Below, in pieces: positions 19,308-28,796 of a stretch of DNA of 64,000 nucleotides. The DNA lies in the NCBI GenBank assembly GCA_964578835.1, contig CAZOEL010000002.1, positions 101,096 through 165,095 on the forward strand. Direction: 5' to 3'. Position numbers and translations under genes: made by a program. Every line of letters starts with the position of its first letter. The first letter of the stretch is position 1. Source of the stretch: CAZOEL01 sp964578835 (GTDB lineage: Bacteria > Desulfobacterota > Syntrophobacteria > Syntrophobacterales > Syntrophobacteraceae). The notes beneath the pieces were generated by a model. That model saw only the letters and a program-made list of their open reading frames with translations, was not told where the DNA came from and searched no databases.

Positions 19308-20693
19308 CTATTTAGTCCCGTTTGTCATTCTCTCCAGGAGCCGCTCTCCTACCTGCCAGATGTTCCCCGCGCCGAGGGTCATGACGACATCTCCGGGGCG
19401 GACGATCGAATGGAGCTTATCGAGCGCTTCGTCATTGTTGGCGCAAAAATGCAGATCGTGGTGGCCGTGGGCCGCAATATGCTTAGCCAATCGATCCCCC
19501 GTTACGCCCGGTATCGGCTTTTCGCTGGCCGCGTAGATTTCAGTCAAAAACAAAACATCGGAATGGTAGAAGCACCGGGCGAACTGATCCATCAGCGCGT
19601 TCGTTCTGGAATAGCGGTGCGGTTGAAAGGCTACGATCCGCCGCCTTTCCGGGTAGCAATGGGCAAGAGTTTCCAGCACATTTCTGATCTCGGTTGGATG
19701 GTGGCCGTAATCGTCGATCACAAGGACTTCGCCTGCTTCACCCTTGATTTGGAAGCGACGCTGCACGCCGGTCATATCACGCAGCCCGGCCTGAACTTCA
19801 GGAAAGGAAACCTCGAGCTCATGCGCGACAGCTACTGCCGCAAGAGAATTCAAAACATTGTGGCGCCCCGGAATGCGGATTTCAATTTCGCCGATCTCAT
19901 CACCTTTGTGGAAGGCGCGATAGGTCGTCGAAAGACCGTCGGTTTTTATATCGCGCGCTTGAAAGTCGGCCTGAGAAGAAAATCCATAGGTTACGAATCG
20001 CTTGCCGATCTTGGGAAGAAGAGCCTGAATATTCTCATCCTCCAGACAGAGAACCGCCTGACCATAAAACGGGATCTTTTTGATAAACTCCAGGAACGTT
20101 TGTTGGATGTGCTCGAGGTCTCTGTAAAAGTCGAGATGCTCGAGATCGATGTTCGTCACTACCGCAATTGTGGGAGGAAGGAGAAGAAAAGTTCCGTCGC
20201 TCTCATCGGCTTCGGCTACCATGAAATCCCCGTAACCGAGCTTTGCGTTGGTTCCCCAGGCGTTCAGTTTACCGCCGATGACCACTGTGGGATCCAGGCC
20301 TCCTCGAGCCAGAACCGTGGAAACCATCGAAGTGGTGGTGGTCTTTCCGTGGGCGCCGGCGACAAGCACCGAATACTTCAGGCGCATCAGCTCCGCGAGC
20401 ATCTCCGCTCGGCGTATGACAGGGACCTTGCCCATATTTCGGGCTGCAAGGAGCTCCGGATTGTCTTCGGAGACCGCGGAGGAGAGCACTACGACGTCAG
20501 CTCCGCGAACATTATCCGCGTGGTGCCCTATATGTACCGAAGCGCCGAGGTCTTGAAGACGCCGCGTGATATCCGTCTCCCTAAGGTCTGATCCGCTGAC
20601 GCGATACCCCAGGTTGAGCAGCAACTCGGCGATGCCGCTCATTCCAATGCCGCCAATCCCTACGAAATGAATATGTTGATAACGTTTGAACAT
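19308..20693 (-). CDS. murC: UDP-N-acetylmuramate-L-alanine ligase MurC
   Basis: MurC adds L-alanine to UDP-MurNAc with ATP. The 461-aa protein has the N-terminal Rossmann loop HFVGIGGIGMSG, the ATP loop AGAHGKTTTTSM and the DDYGHHPTEI block near residue 325, all normal for MurC. Its ATG follows the ftsW stop with no gap. In most bacteria murG sits between these two genes; here it does not. Confidence 0.97.
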   Translation of the reverse strand: MFKRYQHIHFVGIGGIGMSGIAELLLNLGYRVSGSDLRETDITRRLQDLGASVHIGHHADNVRGADVVVLSSAVSEDNPELLAARNMGKVPVIRRAEMLAELMRLKYSVLVAGAHGKTTTTSMVSTVLARGGLDPTVVIGGKLNAWGTNAKLGYGDFMVAEADESDGTFLLLPPTIAVVTNIDLEHLDFYRDLEHIQQTFLEFIKKIPFYGQAVLCLEDENIQALLPKIGKRFVTYGFSSQADFQARDIKTDGLSTTYRAFHKGDEIGEIEIRIPGRHNVLNSLAAVAVAHELEVSFPEVQAGLRDMTGVQRRFQIKGEAGEVLVIDDYGHHPTEIRNVLETLAHCYPERRRIVAFQPHRYSRTNALMDQFARCFYHSDVLFLTEIYAASEKPIPGVTGDRLAKHIAAHGHHDLHFCANNDEALDKLHSIVRPGDVVMTLGAGNIWQVGERLLERMTNGTK

Positions 20694-21890
20694 CTAACTG
20701 CTGCGCCTCTCAATGCTTCGTGCAATATTCATGAGTATTCCCACTGCCAGGCAGTTGGCTGTGAACGCGCTGCCGCCGTAGGAAATAAAAGGTAACGGCA
20801 GCCCTTTTGTTGGAACCAGCCCCAAAACAACGCTCATGTTGAGAAGGGCCTGCAAGGAGAGCAGCATCGTGAGGCCCAGGGCAAGAAGGGTGCCGTGAAA
20901 ATCTGGCGCATAACGAGAAATGCGCGTTCCCGTATGAAAGAGAAAATAAAAAAGAGCGCACACTGCAAGGATGCCTGCAAAGCCGAGCTCTTCCCCAATT
21001 ACAGCAAAAATGAAGTCGGTAAACGACTCGGGCAGATAAAAAAGCTTCTGCTCTCCGGCCCCCAGCCCTTTTCCGATCAGTCCACCGGATCCGACGGCAA
21101 TCCACGCCTGGATGAGCTGATAACCGGAATCCTTGGCGTCAGTCCATGGGTCCAGGAAAGCCGTGATGCGCTCCCACCGGTACGGAACCTTATAGACGAA
21201 TTTATACAGCCCGCCAGCTGCAATGGGGAGAAGAACGAACAAATGACGAAAGGGCACGCCGGCTACCGCGAGCATGATGACGGTCAGACAGCCTATCATG
21301 AAGGTTGTGCCGAAATCCGGCTCGAGAAGCAATAGAAGAGCTATGATGCCGCACCACACAACATGCGGCCAGAAGCCCACATCCATCTTTTTGATTCTGT
21401 CTTGTTTCTTCGCCAAAGATACGCTGAGGTAAACGACCCAAATCACTTTGGCATATTCCGCGGGTTGGAGCAAAAGGAATTTTATCTGAAACCATCTTCT
21501 CGCGTTATTTATCTCCGCGCCGATTCCGGGAATCAGGACCAGCGCGAGCATCGCGACGGCTCCCAGCAGCATCCAGGGCGCACAGGATCTGTAGGCTTTG
21601 TATGGAATTTGTCTAGTGGTGAGGATTATCCCCATTCCTAAGACTATGCAAAATATTTGACGCTTCAAATAATGGATGCTTGCGTTTGCGTGCTCGCCGG
21701 CTTCGCCCAGCTCTTTGACAGGGACGGTGGAGCTGGCGCTGTAAACCATGATAAGACCCAGGATAATGAGCAGAGATACTTCGATCCAAAGCTGGAGCTC
21801 AAGCGGAAGAGCCGTTTTGAGCGGGCTTTGCTTCTCCCCGCTCTCCGTCCCCATGGAGTAAGAGGGCGTATCGACTGCGGATCTCGACAT
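20694..21890 (-). CDS. ftsW: Septal peptidoglycan glycosyltransferase FtsW
   Basis: FtsW polymerises lipid II at the septum together with FtsI. The 398-aa membrane protein has about ten membrane segments of the SEDS family, with the conserved loop around AEYAKV and the end block FISYGGSAFTANCLAVGIL. The hydrophilic N-terminus (about 25 residues) is in the cytoplasm. It runs straight into murC, while 29 bp part it from murD. Confidence 0.95.
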   Translation of the reverse strand: MSRSAVDTPSYSMGTESGEKQSPLKTALPLELQLWIEVSLLIILGLIMVYSASSTVPVKELGEAGEHANASIHYLKRQIFCIVLGMGIILTTRQIPYKAYRSCAPWMLLGAVAMLALVLIPGIGAEINNARRWFQIKFLLLQPAEYAKVIWVVYLSVSLAKKQDRIKKMDVGFWPHVVWCGIIALLLLLEPDFGTTFMIGCLTVIMLAVAGVPFRHLFVLLPIAAGGLYKFVYKVPYRWERITAFLDPWTDAKDSGYQLIQAWIAVGSGGLIGKGLGAGEQKLFYLPESFTDFIFAVIGEELGFAGILAVCALFYFLFHTGTRISRYAPDFHGTLLALGLTMLLSLQALLNMSVVLGLVPTKGLPLPFISYGGSAFTANCLAVGILMNIARSIERRSS

Positions 21891-21919
21891 GAATCCCCTT
21901 TAATCAAATAATCCGGTGG

Positions 21920-23317
21920 TCAATCGTTTAGGTTTCCGACGAGGGCTTTGAAATGGTCTCCTCGTCGAGCATAGCTTTCATATTGATCGAATGACGAGCA
22001 TGCCGGGGAGAGCAGGACCACATCTCCCGGAGCCGCCCGTTTAACGGCTTCGCAAAAAGCCTTCTCGAGATCGGGAAAGGACTGAGCTTCGATCTCTCCC
22101 TCTATTTCTCTCTGGATGCGGGGCGCCGCTTCGCCGTAAGCGAAAGCCGCTTTTCCTCTGCCTTTCATCGATTCCACTATGGGCGCATAGGAGCCCAGCT
22201 TGTCTCTGCCTCCGAGCAACAGGAGGACAGGGCGGTTGAAGCTTTCCAGAGCTTTTACCACCGCGCCTACATTGGTCCCTTTCGAGTCGTCGTAGAAGTC
22301 TATGCCCTTCCAGGCGCCAACCCATTCCACGCGATGGGGCAAGCCTCTATACCCTTTCACAACCTTCTCGATCGGCTCAGCGGAGAGATCCATGGCTGTT
22401 GCGGCCAAAGCCGCAGCCATGATGTTCTCTTCATTGTGAACGCCTTTAAGGGCGCATTCTTCGATGCTGAGGCTAAAACGCTCCCTGCCCGGAGCTTCCA
22501 CTACGATGTGGCTGCCTTCAACCCTTGCCGGGGCCGCGCTATCCTTTCGGCTGTAGATCAAAACTCGTCCCGGCGCCTCGGCGCTCCTTTCCCTGCACAG
22601 CGGATCGTCTCCGTTGATTATGGCGATATCGCGGCTGCTCTGACGGGCAAACAAAGAAAGCTTGGAATCGGCGTAAGCTGCAAAGCTTGCGTAGCGGTCC
22701 AGGTGATCTTCCGTAATATTCAGAAGAACGCCGACATCCGGGCGAAACCTGGAAGCGGTGTCCAACTGAAAACTGCTCACCTCCAATATGAGCGCGTCGA
22801 CTTTCTCGCCTTCGAGAAGCCATCTGCTGAGCGGAGTGCCGATGTTGCCCCCGACGAAGACCTGCTTCCCAGCGTTTTTGAATATCTCGCCTATGAGAGA
22901 AGTGGTCGTGGTTTTGCCGTTGGTTCCCGTTACGGCCACAACGGGAAGGTCGACTCGACGCCATGCCCAATCGAGCTCGCCCACGACTTCGACCCCATTT
23001 GCGGCGGCCTTGCGAAGGGGCTCAATAGTTTCGGGGACTCCCGGGCTTATTATGATCTGGTCCGCGGTGAGAAAGTCTTCTTCCCTATGCTCGCCCAGCC
23101 GCAGAACGCAGCCATGTTCCTCCAGCTTGTCCAGGGAACCGTTGAACTGAGAGCGGGGTCTTATATCCGTAGCGACTACGCGCGCGCCTTCCTTCAGTAG
23201 TAACTCGCACACAGAGCGGCCGGATATTCCCATGCCTACCACCAGTGCTCTTTCAGGTAATGAAAACGATTTAAGTGAGCTCATACGATTCTTATGGCTC
23301 CGAAACGATTCTGTCAT
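21920..23317 (-). CDS. murD: UDP-N-acetylmuramoylalanine-D-glutamate ligase MurD
   Basis: MurD adds D-glutamate to UDP-MurNAc-L-Ala. The protein is 465 aa from ATG 23317, or 454 aa from ATG 23284 (MSSLKSF), which better fits the family; neither has a strong ribosome site. Motifs are VVGMGISGRSV, the ATP loop VTGTNGKTTTTSL, and YDDSKGTNVGA near residue 320. It follows murF within 35-68 bp. mraY, normally placed between murF and murD, is missing at this site. Confidence 0.96.
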   Translation of the reverse strand: MTESFRSHKNRMSSLKSFSLPERALVVGMGISGRSVCELLLKEGARVVATDIRPRSQFNGSLDKLEEHGCVLRLGEHREEDFLTADQIIISPGVPETIEPLRKAAANGVEVVGELDWAWRRVDLPVVAVTGTNGKTTTTSLIGEIFKNAGKQVFVGGNIGTPLSRWLLEGEKVDALILEVSSFQLDTASRFRPDVGVLLNITEDHLDRYASFAAYADSKLSLFARQSSRDIAIINGDDPLCRERSAEAPGRVLIYSRKDSAAPARVEGSHIVVEAPGRERFSLSIEECALKGVHNEENIMAAALAATAMDLSAEPIEKVVKGYRGLPHRVEWVGAWKGIDFYDDSKGTNVGAVVKALESFNRPVLLLLGGRDKLGSYAPIVESMKGRGKAAFAYGEAAPRIQREIEGEIEAQSFPDLEKAFCEAVKRAAPGDVVLLSPACSSFDQYESYARRGDHFKALVGNLND

Positions 23318-23352
23318 CTGTTATTGCGCACAAGGCCAATCGGCCTATCAAT

Positions 23353-24753
23353 TCATCCGAAGTTTTGAAGAATTCCCTCCACCACGCGCTCCATAGTCAT
23401 GGATCTGGAGCCTTTGACGAGCACCCACGCCTTTTGGGGCAGATGCTCGAGCAGCCACGCTGTCGCCTCCTCATGAGTGAGGGCGTGATGGATGTGTGAA
23501 GGAGACATTCCCGCGTCACGGGCTGCGGCTGACAATTCTCTGCCCATCTCGCCCATGGTCGCCAAGCGGCTTACGCCAAGAGCTGCAATTTGCTCCCCGA
23601 CCTCGCGGTGCAACGAAGCGCTCTGAGGACCCAGTTCTCTCATTTCCCCGAGGACCGCAGCAACGGGTCTGCTTCCGCTCGCCGCCATTATCGCTCGAAC
23701 GGCTGCTGTCATCGAACTGGGATTGGCATTATAGGTATCGTCGACGAGAACGCATCCGTCGTTGAAGGGACGCATCTGCATACGCTGCCGCACCGGTTGA
23801 TGATTGGAAAGCCCTGCAGCTATGACTTCCGGCTCTACTCCAATCCCCCAGGCCGCCGCCGCAGCCGCTGCGGCATTCTGCACCTGGTGAAGGCCAAGAA
23901 CGGGAATGCGGACAGGAACGACCTTCTCGCCGAACCTCAAATGGAAACTGCTTGCGCCTTCTTCCATTTCCACGTTGCCGACAAGCTGCACATCGGCGGC
24001 AGAGCTACCGAGCGAGTAGGCGATTTTGCGAGCCTTTATCGTCTTTGCAAAGGCCTTTAGCCTTTCGTCATCATGGTTTACGACAGCCAGGTCGTCTCCA
24101 TCGAGTGTCTCCCAGAGCTTTCCCTTTTCCTCCAGTACCTTATCGAGCGACTCGAGGCCTTCCAAATGAGCGGGGTGGATGTTGGTGATCAAACCCGCCG
24201 TGGGGCGGCAAATATGCGCAAGGCGCTCCATTTCCCCGGGGATGTTTATGCCCATTTCGATGACTGCGGCCTGATGAGCCGCATTGAGCTTGAGGAGCGT
24301 GAGCGGGGCACCAATGAGGTTATTGAAGTTCCCTTGGTTCTTCAGGACATGGAGGTTTTGGCCGAGTATGCTCGCCACCATCTCCTTTGTGCTCGTTTTT
24401 CCATTGCTCCCGGTTATGCCCACAATCGGAATCGAATGGAGGCTCCTCCAGTATCTCGCGAGCTCTCCAAGCGCAAAAAGCGTATCAGGAGCTTGCACTA
24501 CGGCGATATCCGCATCAGAGGGGATCTGTAATTCCGAAAGCGGACGGGAAGCAAGAATAGCGCTCGCTCCTTTGGCCAAAGCGTCAGGAATGAAGTCATG
24601 AGCGTCATGGCGGTCGCCGACCAGGGCCACAAAACAGCATCCCGGCTCGATGAGTCGGGTGTCAGTCGATATTCCTTTGAGGGTTTTCTCCCGGGTCCCT
24701 TTCAATAGCTCTCCCCGAGTAGCCTCAATGACTTTTTCAATGGTCCATTGCAT
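23353..24753 (-). CDS. murF: UDP-MurNAc-tripeptide D-alanyl-D-alanine ligase MurF
   Basis: MurF adds D-Ala-D-Ala to complete the UDP-MurNAc-pentapeptide. The 466-aa protein shows the ATP loop ITGSNGKTSTKEM, the glutamate-bearing block VIEMGINIPGEM and LVDDTYNANPSSM, typical for MurF. A 162-bp gap separates it from murE, the longest gap in this part of the cluster; I see no named signal in it. Confidence 0.96.
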   Translation of the reverse strand: MQWTIEKVIEATRGELLKGTREKTLKGISTDTRLIEPGCCFVALVGDRHDAHDFIPDALAKGASAILASRPLSELQIPSDADIAVVQAPDTLFALGELARYWRSLHSIPIVGITGSNGKTSTKEMVASILGQNLHVLKNQGNFNNLIGAPLTLLKLNAAHQAAVIEMGINIPGEMERLAHICRPTAGLITNIHPAHLEGLESLDKVLEEKGKLWETLDGDDLAVVNHDDERLKAFAKTIKARKIAYSLGSSAADVQLVGNVEMEEGASSFHLRFGEKVVPVRIPVLGLHQVQNAAAAAAAAWGIGVEPEVIAAGLSNHQPVRQRMQMRPFNDGCVLVDDTYNANPSSMTAAVRAIMAASGSRPVAAVLGEMRELGPQSASLHREVGEQIAALGVSRLATMGEMGRELSAAARDAGMSPSHIHHALTHEEATAWLLEHLPQKAWVLVKGSRSMTMERVVEGILQNFG

Positions 24754-24915
24754 ACGAATCGTTTCTCTCGATATGGATTGCGACAGCTGAGGGGCCGATT
24801 GATATTTGCGGAGCTGCGGCCGCGCTCAGGCGTTCGGGTTCACTTTAAAGCTCGATAACCAGGTCTTTCTTGTTTGCGCCCTGAAGTTGGAAGCCGTGAC
24901 GTTACGCTTCCGCAA

Positions 24916-26442
24916 TCAGGCGTCTCGTTGTCTAAAATAATCCAAAACTACCTGGCGATCATCGAACGGAAAGGTCTCTCCACCTATGATCTGATAGGTT
25001 TCATGGCCTTTTCCGCCGATAAAGACCATATCTCCAGGAGACGCCCAGGAAAGAGCCAGCCTTATCGCCTTTTTCCTGTCAACCACGACTGTATGCCCCC
25101 TGTCGAGCGACGGCCTGCTCTCGGGCTCGATAAGGGGCAGATTCTTAGCGTGCGCGCCCGGTTTGATGTCTTCGATGATTCTTTCCGGTTCTTCGGTTCT
25201 GGGATTGTCGCTGGTTACGATCACGAGATCGGAGATCGAGGCGGCTGTTTGTCCCATGAGCGGCCTTTTGCCGCGATCCCTGTCGCCCCCGCATCCGAAG
25301 ACGCATATAAGGCGTCCCCTCGTCATCTCCCGCAGACATGTGAGCGCCTTTTCCATGGCGTCGGGAGTATGAGCGTAATCTACAACCACTTCAAAACCCG
25401 TTTCCGCAGGAACCGGAACTCTTTGAAGACGTCCATCGACGACGGAGACCGCTTCCAGTCCGGAGGCTATGTCCTCTGCTGGAATTTGCAGCGCCAGCGC
25501 AGTGGTTGCGGCGGAAAGGAGATTGTAGAGATTCAGCCTGCCAAGAAGAGCGGAGCGTATTTCCAGATCGCCGGACGGGGTCGAAAACATCGCGCGGATG
25601 CCGGTAGGGCTCAGTTGAGCGTCTCTGACCCAAACCTCTGCGTTCCTATCGTTAACGGAGTAACTCCAGACGCTTCCGGCGGTCTCAGCGATGAGGCGCT
25701 TACCGTAAGGATCGTCCAGGTTAATCACTGCGACCGGCCTGCCTGCGGCGGAGGATAGATAATCAGTGAAGAGCTTCTTCTTTGCAAGGTAGTAATCTTC
25801 CATAGTTGCATGGAAGTCGAGATGATCCTGTGAAAGATTTGTAAAAACAACCGCTCTGAAACCGCAGCCTTCGACTCTGCCAAGGGCGAGAGCATGGGAT
25901 GACGCCTCCATGACGATATGGCCGACGCCGTCCTGGCGCATTTCGTGGAAGAGCTTCTGAAGGTCGTACGATTCCGGCGTAGTCATGGAAGCTTTTTTGC
26001 GCTTGCCGGCCCATCGATAGGCCAGAGTTCCGAGCACCCCGACGTTGCATCCCGCACGCTTCAGTATGCCCTCGAGGAGCAGCGTATTGGTGGTCTTTCC
26101 GTTTGTCCCGGTTATGCCGATAAGCTGCACGCCTGCGGAAGGATGCTCGAAATAGTTTGCCGCCAGGGCGGCCAAAGCTTTCCGGGGGTCGCGGACTTGC
26201 ACGAAAACAGCTTCCGAGCCGTTTTCGGGAGCCGTTCGAGACACGACGACTTCCGCTCCGCGTGCGAGAGCGTCCAGGATGAATTTATTGCCGTCCTGTT
26301 TCGAGCCGGGAATGGCGACAAAAATGTTGCCCTTCTCGACTCGCCGACTATCGTAGGCAACCCCGGTAACCGGAATTTCGGGATTTCCGTAAATCCGAAG
26401 GATATCCAGTCCGTGTAAAAGTATGTCAAGCTTCTTGCTCAT
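24916..26442 (-). CDS. murE: UDP-MurNAc-L-Ala-D-Glu:meso-diaminopimelate ligase MurE
   Basis: MurE adds the third stem-peptide residue. The 508-aa protein has the ATP loop ITGTNGKTTNTL and the specificity block SDNPRTEEP; DNPR is the signature of meso-diaminopimelate-adding enzymes, which fits a Gram-negative wall. FGCGGDRDRGKRP near residue 385 is also conserved. Three bases separate it from ftsI. Confidence 0.96.
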   Translation of the reverse strand: MSKKLDILLHGLDILRIYGNPEIPVTGVAYDSRRVEKGNIFVAIPGSKQDGNKFILDALARGAEVVVSRTAPENGSEAVFVQVRDPRKALAALAANYFEHPSAGVQLIGITGTNGKTTNTLLLEGILKRAGCNVGVLGTLAYRWAGKRKKASMTTPESYDLQKLFHEMRQDGVGHIVMEASSHALALGRVEGCGFRAVVFTNLSQDHLDFHATMEDYYLAKKKLFTDYLSSAAGRPVAVINLDDPYGKRLIAETAGSVWSYSVNDRNAEVWVRDAQLSPTGIRAMFSTPSGDLEIRSALLGRLNLYNLLSAATTALALQIPAEDIASGLEAVSVVDGRLQRVPVPAETGFEVVVDYAHTPDAMEKALTCLREMTRGRLICVFGCGGDRDRGKRPLMGQTAASISDLVIVTSDNPRTEEPERIIEDIKPGAHAKNLPLIEPESRPSLDRGHTVVVDRKKAIRLALSWASPGDMVFIGGKGHETYQIIGGETFPFDDRQVVLDYFRQRDA

Positions 26443-26445
26443 TAG

Positions 26446-28452
26446 CTATCGTTTCAACCCTCTGGCATGATGTTCGCTCAGCACCAGCTCCACTTCCGCA
26501 TTAGGAGCAAGCTCTGAGCCCGGATGCGGAGTTTGGCTCACCACCTTGCCGCTTCCCTGTATCCTGGTGCGGACGTTCAAGGGCGCCAGTCTCGCCAGCG
26601 CCGCTTTAAGGCTGATTCCCGTCAGGTCCGGCATCGGCGCCTCGTCCGGGTTGTTTTCGGCAACCGAAGACGGCTCGGTTTTTGGTATTTCATAAGCGGC
26701 GGCGTTCGCAAGGCGGAACTCCACCGGCGGAGGGGCTCCCTTGAAAGAAGGAGCGACACCCAGATAGGGGAGCGCTTTTGCTGCGATGTTTCTGAATACG
26801 GGCGCAGCCACGACGCCGCCGTAGATGGCTCCGTGGGGCTCACGGATTGCTACCGTGATGGCCAGGCGCGGATTTTCGGCAGGGATGAAGCCGGTGAAAA
26901 GAGACGTATATCTGTTAGAGGCGTATCTCTTCGTGGCGGGATCGAGCATTTGGGCCGTGCCCGTCTTGCCCGCGACCGTATAACCGTCCGGAGCCGCGTT
27001 GACTCCTGTTCCCCCTTCTTCCGTAACGCCTTTCATCATATCGCGAACCGTAGACGCTGTCTTCTGCTGAATGACCCTGTATGAGGGTTTCAGCTCCAGT
27101 TGCTTTGTAGGCTTCAACTTCGAGTCCACCACATCCTTCACGACGCGCGGGTAAATATACTCGCCTCCGTTGGCGATGCAAGCTATAGCTTGGGTAAGTT
27201 GGAGCGCTGTCACGCCGATGCTCTGTCCAAAGCCGGTAGTGGCCAGATCGATTGGACGCCATTTCTTCCATGGCCGCACCGCTCCTCTCACTTCGCCGGG
27301 TAGAGTTATTCCGGTCATTGAGCCGAAGCCGAAGAGGCGTATGTATCGGTAATAACGTTCGGCCCCCAGCTGCAGAGCGACTTTGCTCGCGGCGATGTTG
27401 CTCGAGTGCTTTATGACTTCCGGAAGCGTAAGCCAACCATAAGGATGAACATCGTTGATGGTGTGGCCGGCGAGGACGCACTTGCCGTTTTCACAAAAAA
27501 TCCTCTCGCGCTCCTTCACCGCCCCAGCCTCCAGGGCTGCGCCCACAAGAAAGACTTTGAATGTGGAGCCTGGCTCGAAATAGTCTGTAATGGCCTTGTT
27601 CCGCCAGAAATTCGCGTTCTTCTTGTCCGAAAGGTTCGGATCGAACTGGGGCCAGCTCGCCATAGCGAGCACTTCCGAAGTTTGGGTGTCCATCACCACG
27701 ACTTCGCCCGATTTGGCATTGTACTGCGAAACTGCTTTATCCAATTCGAACTCGCTCACATATTGGACAAAAGCGTCCAGAGTGAGCCGCAGTCCCATGC
27801 TCTCGGACGGCTCCGGAGGCGGTGAATCCTCGAGCCAGAGGGTTCGTCGCACGCCGTCTCTGAATTGGCCTACGGTTTTGGGCTCATGCCGAAGCAATGG
27901 GTCGAAGGTTTTTTCGACGCCTTCCAGGCCCACGCCGTCGAGTCCGACAAACCCCAGCACCTGGCCGGCAATGTGGCGATGCGGATAGAAACGTTTGTAT
28001 TCAGTGAAGAGGTTCAGCCCTCGAATCTTGAGATTTTCAACGGCCAAAGCTTGTTGATCGGTGAGATGGCGTTTGATGTAAACGACGCGGCGACCCCGAG
28101 AGAGCCTCTTTAAGACGGCCTCCTCGGACATTTCCAGAACCTTTGAGAGCTTGGCCGCCGTAGCCTTCTGATCTTCGATCAATGCTTTATCAGCGTTGAG
28201 GGAATATTGAGGCACGGAGTATGATAGTAGCCTGCCCTGTCGGTCATAGATAGTGCCCCGATAGCTCGGGACCTTGAAGGAAGCTTCCGTCTGATCTCTT
28301 TCTCTTTGCATCCAGACGGAATGTTCCACTACTTGCAGGCGAAAAGCTTTGTAGAGAACACAGCACAAGCCCGTAATGATGCAAAGCTTCAGCACAAAAT
28401 AGCAAGACCAGTATCGAGCATTCAGAAAATTTCCTGAATTGCGCCGTTCCAT
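26446..28452 (-). CDS. ftsI: Division-specific transpeptidase FtsI (PBP3) with a C-terminal PASTA domain
   Basis: FtsI cross-links septal peptidoglycan. The 668-aa class B penicillin-binding protein has one membrane anchor (about 15-38), a pedestal domain and a transpeptidase domain with SXXK (STFK, about 297), SSN (in KHSSNIA) and KTG (AGKTGTAQ, about 496). The end (about 605-660) is a PASTA domain with PMPDLTGISLKAAL. PASTA domains on FtsI are usual in Firmicutes and Actinobacteria and also occur in Desulfobacterota. ftsL precedes it by 23 bp. Confidence 0.95.
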   Translation of the reverse strand: MERRNSGNFLNARYWSCYFVLKLCIITGLCCVLYKAFRLQVVEHSVWMQRERDQTEASFKVPSYRGTIYDRQGRLLSYSVPQYSLNADKALIEDQKATAAKLSKVLEMSEEAVLKRLSRGRRVVYIKRHLTDQQALAVENLKIRGLNLFTEYKRFYPHRHIAGQVLGFVGLDGVGLEGVEKTFDPLLRHEPKTVGQFRDGVRRTLWLEDSPPPEPSESMGLRLTLDAFVQYVSEFELDKAVSQYNAKSGEVVVMDTQTSEVLAMASWPQFDPNLSDKKNANFWRNKAITDYFEPGSTFKVFLVGAALEAGAVKERERIFCENGKCVLAGHTINDVHPYGWLTLPEVIKHSSNIAASKVALQLGAERYYRYIRLFGFGSMTGITLPGEVRGAVRPWKKWRPIDLATTGFGQSIGVTALQLTQAIACIANGGEYIYPRVVKDVVDSKLKPTKQLELKPSYRVIQQKTASTVRDMMKGVTEEGGTGVNAAPDGYTVAGKTGTAQMLDPATKRYASNRYTSLFTGFIPAENPRLAITVAIREPHGAIYGGVVAAPVFRNIAAKALPYLGVAPSFKGAPPPVEFRLANAAAYEIPKTEPSSVAENNPDEAPMPDLTGISLKAALARLAPLNVRTRIQGSGKVVSQTPHPGSELAPNAEVELVLSEHHARGLKR

Positions 28453-28475
28453 TCATAGCCCCTTTTAGTTTTGAT

Positions 28476-28796
28476 TCAGCGCATCAATATCTTCTGATCT
28501 TGTCTTGTGGGCGCCAGACCAAATTGCTTGCGCCCAAGCTCCTCCAACTGAAACGGATCCTGAAATTGGCACCACTCCAGACGCAGCTTGCGCTCTATGG
28601 AGAGGAGTTGCTCATGCTGCTCGTAGAGCTTCGCAAGACGGTATCCGTTTTGGGTCTGCTGAATATATAGCCAGATGTAAAAAACCGCGCCCAGCACAAA
28701 TGTGACTCCCAATCCTCCCGCCACTGCGGTCCAAAAATAAATGAAGCCTTTGGAGTTGCGCTTCCTTGGATTTTCAAAGTCATTTTCTGTTTTCAT
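28476..28796 (-). CDS. ftsL: Cell division protein FtsL
   Basis: A 106-aa bitopic protein with a polar N-terminus, one membrane segment (about 20-42) and a short coiled coil (about 45-85) with heptad leucines. This is the layout of FtsL, which joins FtsB and FtsQ. Sequence conservation in FtsL is low, so the call rests mainly on size, topology and place between rsmH and ftsI. Its start overlaps the rsmH stop by 4 bp, a sign of translational coupling. Confidence 0.85.
   Translation of the reverse strand: MKTENDFENPRKRNSKGFIYFWTAVAGGLGVTFVLGAVFYIWLYIQQTQNGYRLAKLYEQHEQLLSIERKLRLEWCQFQDPFQLEELGRKQFGLAPTRQDQKILMR

Noticed and set aside
19251..20591. 446-codon open frame on the plus strand opposite murC
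   Set aside because: It is the shadow of murC; the murC frame has all catalytic motifs and cluster context, while this frame has no family features or ribosome site.
22334..23200. 288-codon plus-strand frame opposite murD
   Set aside because: Antisense shadow of murD with no start signal of note.
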